Part shown: positions 1 to 8,501 of the stretch, in pieces
Layout of the letters: every line of letters starts with the position of its first letter
How positions within the stretch are numbered: position 1 is the stretch's first letter
Source: Phytophthora quininea
Taxonomy: Eukaryota; Oomycota; Peronosporomycetes; Peronosporales; Peronosporaceae
Length of the DNA stretch: 64,000 bases
Assembly (NCBI GenBank): GCA_011947345.1
Contig: JAAVTG010000746.1
Span: 1 to 64,000, forward strand
Reading direction: 5' to 3'
Made by a program: the position numbers and the translations under genes
The notes under the pieces: generated by a model
The model's database searches: none
Seen by the model: only the letters and a program-made list of their open reading frames with translations
What the model was told of the DNA's origin: nothing

Positions 1-4
1 TAAG

Positions 5-3000
5 ATGGTTTATGTCAGCAACCTATCGCGCCCCAGCAACTTAAAGCTTGTTGCAAAGCAGTACAAGGTCAGTCTTGATAATTTGAAGAAGCACCTGTCT
101 TCAGACTATAAGACTGACCCTCATTATCGTTTTTACAAGGGCAACCACATCGAATCTCACCTATATGAGGGAATCCAACGTGGTGAGTTCTACGATAAGC
201 TTGAGAACGTTCTAGAGAGCCAGAAAAGTGCCTACAAGGTAAATATTGCTCTCGGATATGATCTCATCAGCAAAACCGATGATTCTGATACTAGATATTA
301 CCACCCGAATCTAAGCAATACTCAGTATTCGACACTCCTGTTGCTATCAATAGCAGGAGCGATGTTCGTAAGGTGATTTCAGAGATTCGATCTATGGAGA
401 TGGCTGACAAGCTCAACTATCCTAGTTCTGGATATCAGGTCAAGGCTATCACTGGGTTCAAGATTTATCTATATCATCGCGAGCATGCCTGGGGGATAGC
501 GAAGCAGTCATCCCGAAGATTATTCGAGATAACAAGAGTGTTATCAACTTCCCCAAGACCAACAACAAATGCGTTTTCCACTGCATCGCCTTTCACAAGC
601 ATAACGATCCCAAAAAGGATCCACGAAAGATTCAGTCGTTGGTGAAGGAGGCTTTCAAGCAATACTGTGCATTCAAGGGTATTACCTATACCCTAGGTCT
701 GTACCGAACCTTCAAGCCTATTGATATTCTTCAGTTCGATGAGCTCGAGGAGTGCTTCCAGGTTAGTATCAATGTGTTTACAATGGATATTGACTCTGGA
801 AAGGTTGACTGCATTCGACGCTCCGACAAGGAGTACGAATCAATCAATATTCTTTCGCATGCGAACCATGCCCTCTACATTAAGAATATTGACATGCTCC
901 AGCGCAAATACCAATGCGTGAAGTGTGGTATGGTCTTCGCCAGCTCAGAGAGGCTTAAAAACCATACCAAAAATAAATGCGAGCTTGTCAACGTAGAGTC
1001 ATTTCCAGCGGGGCCAACGATCTACCAGCCTCCTCCGAATACTATTCGCTCGATGCTAAATAAGTACTCGATCAAGAATGTTGACCAATGCCTCGATCAC
1101 TTCATCGTCTATGACTTTGAGGCTATCCTAAAGCCTACTGCTACCAAGCAGAATACTGTCTTCGTGAATGAACATATTCCCGTGTCGGTATCAGTGGAGG
1201 ATAGTTTAACTGAGGAGGTTCGTTGCTTTGTGAACGATGATCCCAAAGCTCTTCTCAAGGAAATGTTCGACTACATCGAATATGTTGGTGAGAAGATTCA
1301 AAGATACAACGTTTCCAAATATGAAGTTTTGCTTCGAAGATTATCGACGCTCATGGGCTTAGCGGCATGGAAATTCAGGGAGCCAGACTTGGTATTAAGT
1401 ATACCATGGTTGATATCAATGATTGGATTAAGGCTGGTGATTACGCTAGCTTCTTCGATTTCCATAGCAAGCTTGGCTTCGGTAAGCAGCGATCTGATTA
1501 TAAAAATCAAGGAGTCTATTGACCAGGTACCAGTTCTTGGATTCAATTCTGGCAGATATGACATCAACCTAATCAAAAGCGACTTGTTCGCTGTGATTGG
1601 TGCAGACAGCATCAAATCAGTCATCAAAAACCCTTCATATATGTGCATTGCCACATCGGATATGAAGATGCTTGATATTAGCAATTATGTACCTGCTGGT
1701 ACAAGCTATGATAAGTACCTTACAACCTATCTAGGTGGGTGTAAGTGTGATGATAAAATTCGATGCGTCTGTGGGTTAGGAAAGAGCATTTTCCCATACG
1801 AGTATATTACTTCATTCAGTGTACTCAGTGAGACGAATATTCCTCCTAAGTCAGCCTTCGATAGCAAGCTCCGAGATACTAGCATCAGTGATGATGATTA
1901 CAAGCGAGTTCAGTTTGTCTGGGAGCACTACCAGATGAAGTCGATCAGAGATCTATTGGTTTGGTACAACAATCTCGATGTAGTTCCTTTCATCAAGGCT
2001 ATCAAGGCCCAACGCGAACTATTCAAACGATTCAATCTCGATATGTTTACAGATGGTGTATCATTACCAGGTCTATCGGAGAAAGTTATGTATCAGACTT
2101 GCTTTAGCAACCTAGAACGTCCTAGCAAGAAGCCCGCCCCAGCATTTAGATTTCCAGCTAAACGTATGAGTGGGTATAAGAGCCAGGATGCGGATGCTGA
2201 CCGTGAGTTCGACATGACTCTAAAGCATCTCGACAAGCTTCTACATCAGCAAAAGTATCTGTGTGGCTTATGCTACAAACAACTAACTGCTGAGACAGCT
2301 TCTGCGGACAGAATCAACAACAAACTTGGTCATATCGATGGAAACATCCTGATCAGCTGCATTGATTGCAACGTTGCTCGTAAGAATATGTCGTTGAAGG
2401 GGTTTCGATACCAAAAGTTGCTTCAGTTCAACTCAGACAAGCTAGTCTACAGCATCGATAAGGAGGAGAAGGAAATATACTCCAAAATGAAGGCTAACAT
2501 TGCGGGCGGACCATCCATTATTTTCAACAGATACGCCAAGCGCAACGAGACTAAGATTCGAGGTGGTAAAATCTGCAAGAAAATTATTGGATATGACGCT
2601 AATGCTCTGTATCTGTGGGCTCTTGGAAACGAGATGCCTTGCGGACGGTTAACTACTATCGATACGTATCCAACCATCGTAGACGACATCAAGGCTGATA
2701 AAATCTTCGGCTTCCTCGAGTGTGATATCAGAACTCCTGACCACTTGAAAGACTATTTCAGCGAGATGACTCCGATTTTCAAGAATATTGAAATCGATTG
2801 CACCAACCAGAATGTGATCGGTAAGCATATGCACGAGTATAACGAGGCGCGTAAGCAAAGTCGTGCTAAACCAGCTCGAAAGCTTATCGGCAGCTACTTT
2901 GGAGAGAAGATTCTGATCTACACGCCATTACTAAAATGGTACTTAGCCCATGGAATGGAGATCACGAAGACGTACTCATTCATCAAGGCTAGTTCTCATA

Positions 3001-3877
3001 AGGCTTTTGAACCATTTATGGAGGCTGTATCTAATGCTCGACGAGAGGGTGATGTTGATAAGTCTAAAGCTATGATTGCTGAAATGATGAAACTAGTGGG
3101 CAACAGTGCATTTGGACGTAGTGGTATGGATATGAGCAAGCATAAGGAGGTCAAATATGAATCAGATGACAAGTCCATTAAGGATAGGATTGAGCACTTC
3201 ACTTTCCATGGAATGGAGGAGCTAAATGATTCATGTGAGATCACCATGAAGAAGCGTCGCATCAAAAACAAAAATCCAATCCACCTAAGTATTGCTATCT
3301 ATCAACTAGCCAAGCTCCGAATGCTACAATTCTACTACGATTGCATCGACTTCTACTTCGATCGATCAGACTTCCAATATCAGGAAATGGATACTGACTC
3401 AGCATACATGGCTTTCAGTTGTGAAAACCCATTCCAGAACTGTATCAAACCTGAGCTACGTGAGCACTTCAAGGCGCACAAATACGATTGGTTCCCCGAG
3501 ACTACAATGAGAAGGTAGCCAAGTTTGATCGACGTACACCAGGTCTATTCAAGGATGAATGGAGTGGAGATGCTATGGTATCGCTATCGTCTAAGAACTA
3601 TATTTGCTATCTCCCAGATGAATCATACAAGGTCAAGGTTTCAGCTAAGGGTATTCAGCAGGGACATGGACGGAATGGGGATGTACTTAACCCAGTTGGC
3701 TTCGAGACTGTTGTTCGCGATCGCATCACACTACAGGGTACTAACAAGGGATTTCGCTTATGTCGAGAGGCTAAGTCAATCATCACCTATACGCAAACGA
3801 AAACGGCTCTAAACTACTATTACGATAAGAGACGTGTTCTAGAAGACGGGATTACTACAGAAGCTCTAGAAATATAA
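5..3877 (+). CDS. Protein-primed DNA polymerase B (5' partial, frameshifted)
   Basis: This is the replicative polymerase of the element. The longest frame (639-3518) carries a C2H2-like finger at residues 91-114, exonuclease motif I (DFE, 159-161), Exo II (NSGRYD, 303-308) and Exo III (YNNLD, 443-447). Polymerase motif A is at 651-659 (GYDANALYL), motif B at 818-826 (KLVGNSAFG) and motif C is DTDS at 918-921, so all catalytic residues are present. The N-terminal part lies in two other frames (5-376, 373-645) and the C-terminal end in a third (3488-3877). Frame changes are therefore needed near 340, 530 and 3,495. A further paired shift at about 1,340 and 1,500 is suggested by an implausibly hydrophobic stretch between Exo I and Exo II. 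The reading frame is open leftwards to the window edge. Confidence 0.9.
2181..2408 (+). other. HNH-like zinc-binding insert inside the polymerase
   Basis: Between Exo III and polymerase motif A, residues 515-590 of the main polymerase frame read as a treble-clef HNH-type module. It has a CxxC pair (C542, C545), a DRINN motif at 557-561, H565, GN at 568-569, a second CxxCN at 574-578 and RKNMS at 581-585. The spacing matches HNH endonucleases of the kind found in self-splicing and phage contexts. Seen directly: the cysteines, the histidine and the DRI and GN motifs. Inferred: a nuclease or DNA-binding function within the replication protein. Confidence 0.65.
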
Positions 3878-3881
3878 ATAT

Positions 3882-3909
3882 ATGCTTCTGGGAGGAAAGC
3901 ATGTTTTTT
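3882..3909 (+). terminator. Hairpin plus T-run after the polymerase gene
   Basis: A 6-bp perfect stem (atgctt at 3882-3887, aagcat at 3897-3902) with a 9-nt loop is followed by one G and seven Ts. It lies between the polymerase stop and the integrase start. Hairpin 3' ends are known for transcripts of several large DNA viruses. Use here is inferred. Confidence 0.45.
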
Positions 3910-3928
3910 TAATATAGGTAAGGATACC

Positions 3929-5152
3929 ATGGACAAACTATTACACGATCTGTACTATAACCCCAAAACGGGTTATATCGGTACTCAAGCTCTATATCAT
4001 AAGGCGAAAGAGTTGAACCCAAAAATCACACTTAAAATTGTTAAGGAATGGTATAAAACACAAGCGGACATCCAACGGTTCCAAGACCAGAAGAAACGCT
4101 TCGATGGCTTCAAAATCGCTTCCCATAATCCAAACTCCTGGCAGATCGACTTAGCATTTTGGGAGAAGCAGCCAATACTGTCAGCAGTCAATATTAACTC
4201 ACGGATCGGATATGCAAAGCTTCTAACTAATAAGACTGCTCCAACAGTATTAGCATCAATTAAAGCATTTGTAAAAATACATAAAGTTGATATTATTACT
4301 AGTGATAATGGTAGCGAATTTATGAACGATAAGGTTCAAGAGTTCTTTAAATCGAAAAGAATTGATCATTTCAACAACGAACCTGGAGATCATGGTACGA
4401 TGGGGAAAACTGAGCGATTCAATAGAACTATTAAGCAACGACTCACAAAGATATCACCCAAACGAATATCTCAGAAGCTGATAAGTGATGTGATCAAAAA
4501 CTATAACTCTACAATTAATCGAGCCATCGGAATGACTCCAAACGAAGCGAAAGGAAAGGTAATGGAGTCCGATATCCAACATAATCAAGAGGAAGCTGAT
4601 AAGATCGAGAACGAGTTTGAGATAGGCTCAAACGTTATGTATCGATTAAAGAAGAAGACATTTGATAAGGAAGCTGCTAAATGGAGTAAAGCTATCTATA
4701 AAATAGTTGGTATCGACGGATATCGAATCCAAATACGCTCTAAAAATGGCCATACACTCTACAAGTCTCCAAATGATCTCAAAATTATCAAATCTGATGA
4801 AACAAATGCTACTATCAATCGTGGTGATATTTTAGAGGCTGAGATGATCTTAGATCATAAAAAAATGAAGAATGGGAAATACAAATATCTCATTAGATGG
4901 GTTGGAAACGAACCAGATTCATGGGAACCTCAAGCGAATTTACGATTAATCAATAAGAACAAGCGAAGCAAGCTTGAGGAGAAGTATTTCACGACGGTGG
5001 GTCGCCATGAGACTCCGCAAGTGCGGAGCCATCACGGCTCTTCACCTCAGATGGTAAGACTTGATAAATCTCTAGGACCCTTAACCGGATGTGGTTTAGG
5101 AAGCTCTTTCAGCTCAAAGCGATATGCTTCTACTTTTTTCTCGGTTTTCTAA
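3929..5152 (+). CDS. Retrovirus-type integrase with C-terminal chromodomain
   Basis: This is a DDE-superfamily integrase that would insert the linear viral DNA into host chromatin. The N-terminus is a Polinton-type helical region (LYYNPKTGYIG at 9-19). The catalytic triad is D74 (WQIDLAF), D126 (ITSDNGSEF) and E162 (GKTERFNR), giving D,D-35-E spacing. Residues about 298-343 form a chromodomain (ILEAEMILDHKK, then YLIRWVG and SWEP), which may direct integration to modified histones. The 50 or so residues after the chromodomain overlap a pair of hairpins and look low-information, so the native stop may be earlier. The frame is intact. It is 407 aa, somewhat longer than most Polinton integrases because of that tail. 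Confidence 0.9.
   Translation: MDKLLHDLYYNPKTGYIGTQALYHKAKELNPKITLKIVKEWYKTQADIQRFQDQKKRFDGFKIASHNPNSWQIDLAFWEKQPILSAVNINSRIGYAKLLTNKTAPTVLASIKAFVKIHKVDIITSDNGSEFMNDKVQEFFKSKRIDHFNNEPGDHGTMGKTERFNRTIKQRLTKISPKRISQKLISDVIKNYNSTINRAIGMTPNEAKGKVMESDIQHNQEEADKIENEFEIGSNVMYRLKKKTFDKEAAKWSKAIYKIVGIDGYRIQIRSKNGHTLYKSPNDLKIIKSDETNATINRGDILEAEMILDHKKMKNGKYKYLIRWVGNEPDSWEPQANLRLINKNKRSKLEEKYFTTVGRHETPQVRSHHGSSPQMVRLDKSLGPLTGCGLGSSFSSKRYASTFFSVF
5013..5040 (+). other. Two overlapping perfect hairpins at the integrase 3' end
   Basis: One palindrome (ctccgc-aagt-gcggag, 5013-5028) is immediately overlapped by a second (gagcc-atcac-ggctc, 5026-5040). The shared GAG/GAGCC arm means the two stems are mutually exclusive. 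They are GC-rich islands in AT-rich DNA. They could be an RNA 3'-end signal or a recombination relic. Confidence 0.4.
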
Positions 5153-5267
5153 CAACTTTGATAGGGGTTTCATACTCTCTGTTATCAAAAACGAAGTTGC
5201 ATTCAGGTTCATCGATATATTCGACTTCGTCCATCTTATCGCTATATCAATATAGATACAAGTCATT

Positions 5268-5720
5268 ATGACTTGCAAAGCAACTACCAAGACTGATAAG
5301 CAATGCTCTAGAGAGGCACTACCCTCCGGATACTGCCTCCAACATGAGAAGGATTACAAGATCGAGATGTTCAAAAAGGAGCTCAAAAAGATGCACCAGC
5401 GTGTTCGTACATTCAGCGAGAAGCTCAACATCTACCATGAGATGATAAGTGATGTCAATCGACTCGATTATATCAAATATCGATTGCAACAGCTCGAGAA
5501 ACATCGCCCGTATCGATTCATTTGCAATGATTCCCGCTTTAGATACCAACTCGAAGATATTTTCAACCTCCCTTTCGATGAATGCCAAAAAGCGTATATC
5601 AACTTGTTGGATCGAAGAAATCGAATAGTCCATAAGTACACTATGAAGTTTTGGGAAGAAGATTCGTGTCCAACTCAAGAACCAGTGAATTTAGAATATA
5701 AACCAAGATTTCGGAAATAA
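5268..5720 (+). CDS. Small zinc-ribbon plus coiled-coil protein of the viral element
   Basis: A 150-aa protein that starts with a metal-binding motif seen in many large-DNA-virus proteins: C3, C13, C22 and H25 in the pattern CKATTK-x-CSRE-x-YCLQH. It continues with a long charged helix (residues 28-60) likely to form a coiled coil. The function is unknown. The family resemblance suggests nucleic-acid binding. A TATAG box lies 15-20 nt upstream of the start. The minus-strand protein at the other end of the element (16,065-16,379) carries a similar Cys/His pattern. Confidence 0.75.
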   Translation: MTCKATTKTDKQCSREALPSGYCLQHEKDYKIEMFKKELKKMHQRVRTFSEKLNIYHEMISDVNRLDYIKYRLQQLEKHRPYRFICNDSRFRYQLEDIFNLPFDECQKAYINLLDRRNRIVHKYTMKFWEEDSCPTQEPVNLEYKPRFRK

Positions 5721-5733
5721 ATATCGAGTTTGG

Positions 5734-5740
5734 TATATAG
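5734..5740 (+). promoter_or_regulatory. TATATAG promoter box
   Basis: TATATAG lies 12 nt before the ATG at 5753. The same box precedes several other genes of the element (5250s, 11,701, 15,689, and on the minus strand before 8,419 and 16,379). Confidence 0.5.
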
Positions 5741-5752
5741 CAGCATCAAAAA

Positions 5753-5954
5753 ATGTTTCCTAACTTCACTAGTTTAGCTCAACGAGAGCAAAAACGTCTT
5801 GACCTACTCGATCGCGTTAAGCAACGAGTTCGCCAAGAGAAAGAAGCGCGAAATGTATGCATACGCCCAATGGGCGTCGGATGTCAATAAAACCATCTCA
5901 GTCTCCAAGCGAGCCACTCAAGACTCGTCTGATCAGACTGATGATGGTGATTAA
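5753..5954 (+). CDS. Small basic protein of the viral element (one frameshift)
   Basis: Starting at the ATG just downstream of the TATATAG box, a charged helical frame runs to about 5845. It then continues in the next frame to a stop at 5952-5954, giving a protein of about 67 aa if the shift is a sequence error. The second half reads YAYAQWASDVNK and ends in an acidic DQTDDGD tail. No family is recognised. Confidence 0.45.
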
Positions 5955-7890
5955 AAAAGGCAGTGAATCAAACGACGTTCGGGGTCCGAGAGCCCCTCTC
6001 TCGGTATCTAGCTCTGAGACTCAAACTGAAATTTCACAAACTTCTACTGAGACTCAGACAGAGCCTATATCCATGTCTACAGACTCCCAAGAAGTCCCTG
6101 AAGCTTCAACGGTACCTACTGAGCCCTCTCTCCCCCACCAGAGTGATATTCATGAGGCTATGGAATGGATTAAAAACCTATATAAGAAACATCCGAATTT
6201 TGTTGCTCTAAAACTTCATCCAATCAAGATCAATGGATCAACTGATACCGAACGATATATTGGAGCCAATGGTAAGGTATATCTATATAAAACCAACCGC
6301 AAATCGAAGATCAAGCATCAATTCATTGATTGGATTGCTACCAAGCAAAATATTTGGGATATTTATTACGATGGCGAGTCAAACACTGTTGATGAGAATG
6401 ATGCAATGCGAGGTGAAGATAAAGACCAACGATATTTCAACTTTAAGAAGAAACGAGTTGCTGATAGTCAAATTCATGGCGATGAGAAAGTGCCTGCTGT
6501 CCCGATTTGGGAGCACGATAGCTCATCTGATACTATGACTGATGAAAAACGTGCAAAAGCGGCGGTCCAACTAATGATTGCAGGTTATTCAAAGAAGTTC
6601 AAAGGTTCCAATATCACGGTTATTCCAGTACTAAAAGATGAGACTGAGTTAAAATCTGCAGAGGTATTTATCGATATGAAAGGTCTTCTAAATATCAAAA
6701 ATCACACCGGAAAACCACTACCAGCTAAGCTACGGGAAATATCATGGTTATTGACCCTTGAACGACTCATGAATATCATTGAAGCAAAGGTCTCACAATC
6801 GATTTTAAGCCAGAAGAGGCCAACAGTCTCAATGCGAATTCATCAAGATTCAAACCGACTACAGGTTTCTGGATTAAAGGAAAATCAACGGGTGATCATA
6901 GTGATATTTACCTACCTACAGTACCTACGGCTGAATCAGATGCAAAAACAATCATCATCGATTATTTCCATGCAGCTCATTCAGAAGGTGATGTATTTCC
7001 GATCCATCTCATACCTATAAAATCGGATGGCACAAAGGATAAGAGCGGTAGATACTTCTATTGGTTTTTAAAAATGTTAAAAAGGGTATTGACGAGCTAC
7101 GAATGATTACCCAGCTGGGAGATATCTCATCACCAAAGAATACTAAAGATTTCTTCAAAACGATTGATTGGTCTAAAACGCTTGAGAAGCTTTCAGATTC
7201 GATGGAAGATCTTGATAAATCAAAATCTTTAGAGTCGGTTTCAAGGGATGATAAAAGCAAATTGACAATGCTTTGACGTTGTTCTTATATGTTCTTAAGC
7301 GTCATGACTACAAATACAAGGATGTATCAACTGAGGTAGAGCTTAAGGGTCGAGGACTACGAGGAGCCGGGCACAAGCCTCTAGAGGGTGTATCTAGACA
7401 CAAAGGTCAAACTTACAATCTAAACGATATTCAGGGTATGGCAACGCCTAGCGCGTACATATATCGCAAGCTTGGTTCTAAGTTTATCGGATTACCTGAT
7501 TTGGATAAGAAAACGCTTACCATTGTACAGCCGAATCGCCGAAAATGCGGGCCTATGCGCGAAATCAGTGATCAAGTTCAAGCAATGATCAAGGATCTAG
7601 TATTCAAGAACGAATTAACCCAAGAGAAGTACGATAAGCTATCTATCGACGATAAGAAGCTGTTTAAGGAGATCCTATCCATTACGCATCTCCAGTACAA
7701 CTTTTCAGAGCAGCTATCGGACCCGCTAGAGAGTCTGAAAGCTGAATATGATAAGCTTAAAGGCGAATTGATGCTTGGTAATGACAATCCTGAGATACTA
7801 AAGCAGTTGAAGGTAGTTTGTGTCGATATGTATTCGAATAAGTTAATTTCTGATACTGAATTCAAATCAATTATCACAAGACTACTATAA
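5857..7890 (+). CDS. Conserved large late protein of the viral element (frameshifted)
   Basis: A long gene split over at least four frame segments (5857-7020, about 6,700-7,060 in another frame, 7061-7276 and 7273-7890). The true start is uncertain because 5857 overlaps the preceding small gene; the ATG at 6073 is possible. The N-terminal part is Ser/Thr/Glu-rich with two ETQTE motifs (6016-6030, 6049-6063). The C-terminal part resembles a conserved viral protein with the signature LKGELMLGNDNPEIL followed by a short helical tail, which I recall from Polintons and related viruses. The role is unknown, perhaps virion-associated. Breaks fall at A/T homopolymers, for example near 7,065. Confidence 0.6.
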
Positions 7891-7898
7891 GTAGCAAA

Positions 7899-8159
7899 AT
7901 GCTAGTACTCGACCCACGTATTATTTCCAAAACCGCTGGTCTCTATCAACTAGATGCTGATCAGAACCTCACTGAGCTCAAGCATCTCATGCGCGATCTT
8001 ATCATTAAGGAAGCATCTCACGATGAACGACCGGCAGTATGGGCAAATGAATCGGCTCCATCGACAGTATCAGTAGCAACTCAGACCGAGGCTACGGGCG
8101 GACGTGTATGGGCATACGCTCCGAAGCGAAAAAAACAACCAAAAACTTTTGCTCTATAA
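7899..8159 (+). CDS. Small protein with a TQT motif
   Basis: An 86-aa protein with an N-terminal helix (residues 20-40) and a basic C-terminus (KRKKQPK). It carries VATQTEA at about residues 59-65, the third TQT motif in adjacent genes. No family is recognised. It starts 8 nt after the preceding stop, suggesting co-expression. It converges with the minus-strand gene whose end it overlaps in this sequence. Confidence 0.65.
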   Translation: MLVLDPRIISKTAGLYQLDADQNLTELKHLMRDLIIKEASHDERPAVWANESAPSTVSVATQTEATGGRVWAYAPKRKKQPKTFAL

Positions 8160-8419
8160 GTCTTACCAAAGATATTTTTTGATAGCCAATCAGCTGTATA
8201 GGGTGGATAATCAACCTTATGCCTCTGATAGTATCTAGCGCGTCTCTTAGCATTATTATGGCCTAACGATGCATATACTTTCAATGGAGACTTATCACGA
8301 TATTGAGCATATCCTCTTGCACCAAAATCAATATGCCAAACTCTGTCAGCATCTCTAATCCACACCCGATATTTTTTTGTTTTCAGAGGACTGACTTCCC
8401 ATAGAATTATCTTAGTCAT
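8081..8419 (-). CDS. DUF5754-like small viral protein
   Basis: A 112-aa frame matching, from memory, a small protein shared by large DNA viruses and polinton-like viruses. It shows HIDFGARGYAQYRDKSP, then KRRARYYQRH and YTADWLS in order. The family usually ends a few residues after WLS. Here the frame runs on 27 codons into the neighbouring gene, because of a frame change at a run of six As (8175-8180 on the plus strand as Ts). In the neighbouring frame there is a stop at 8163-8165, just 3 nt from the convergent gene. I infer that the native gene ends there. A TATAG box precedes the start (8425-8430). Confidence 0.7.
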   Translation of the reverse strand: MTKIILWEVSPLKTKKYRVWIRDADRVWHIDFGARGYAQYRDKSPLKVYASLGHNNAKRRARYYQRHKVDYPPYTADWLSKNIFGKTYRAKVFGCFFRFGAYAHTRPPVASV

Positions 8420-8501
8420 TTTGGTCTATAACTCTATGAGCTCTGCTTCATAACTCTGTTAAGGTCGCAGACCTTGACTACGTCTAAGCTCTGCTCTATA
8501 T

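Noticed and set aside
1298..1684. 128-codon antisense frame in the polymerase gene
   Set aside because: Shadow of the polymerase coding strand, with no start signal or domain.
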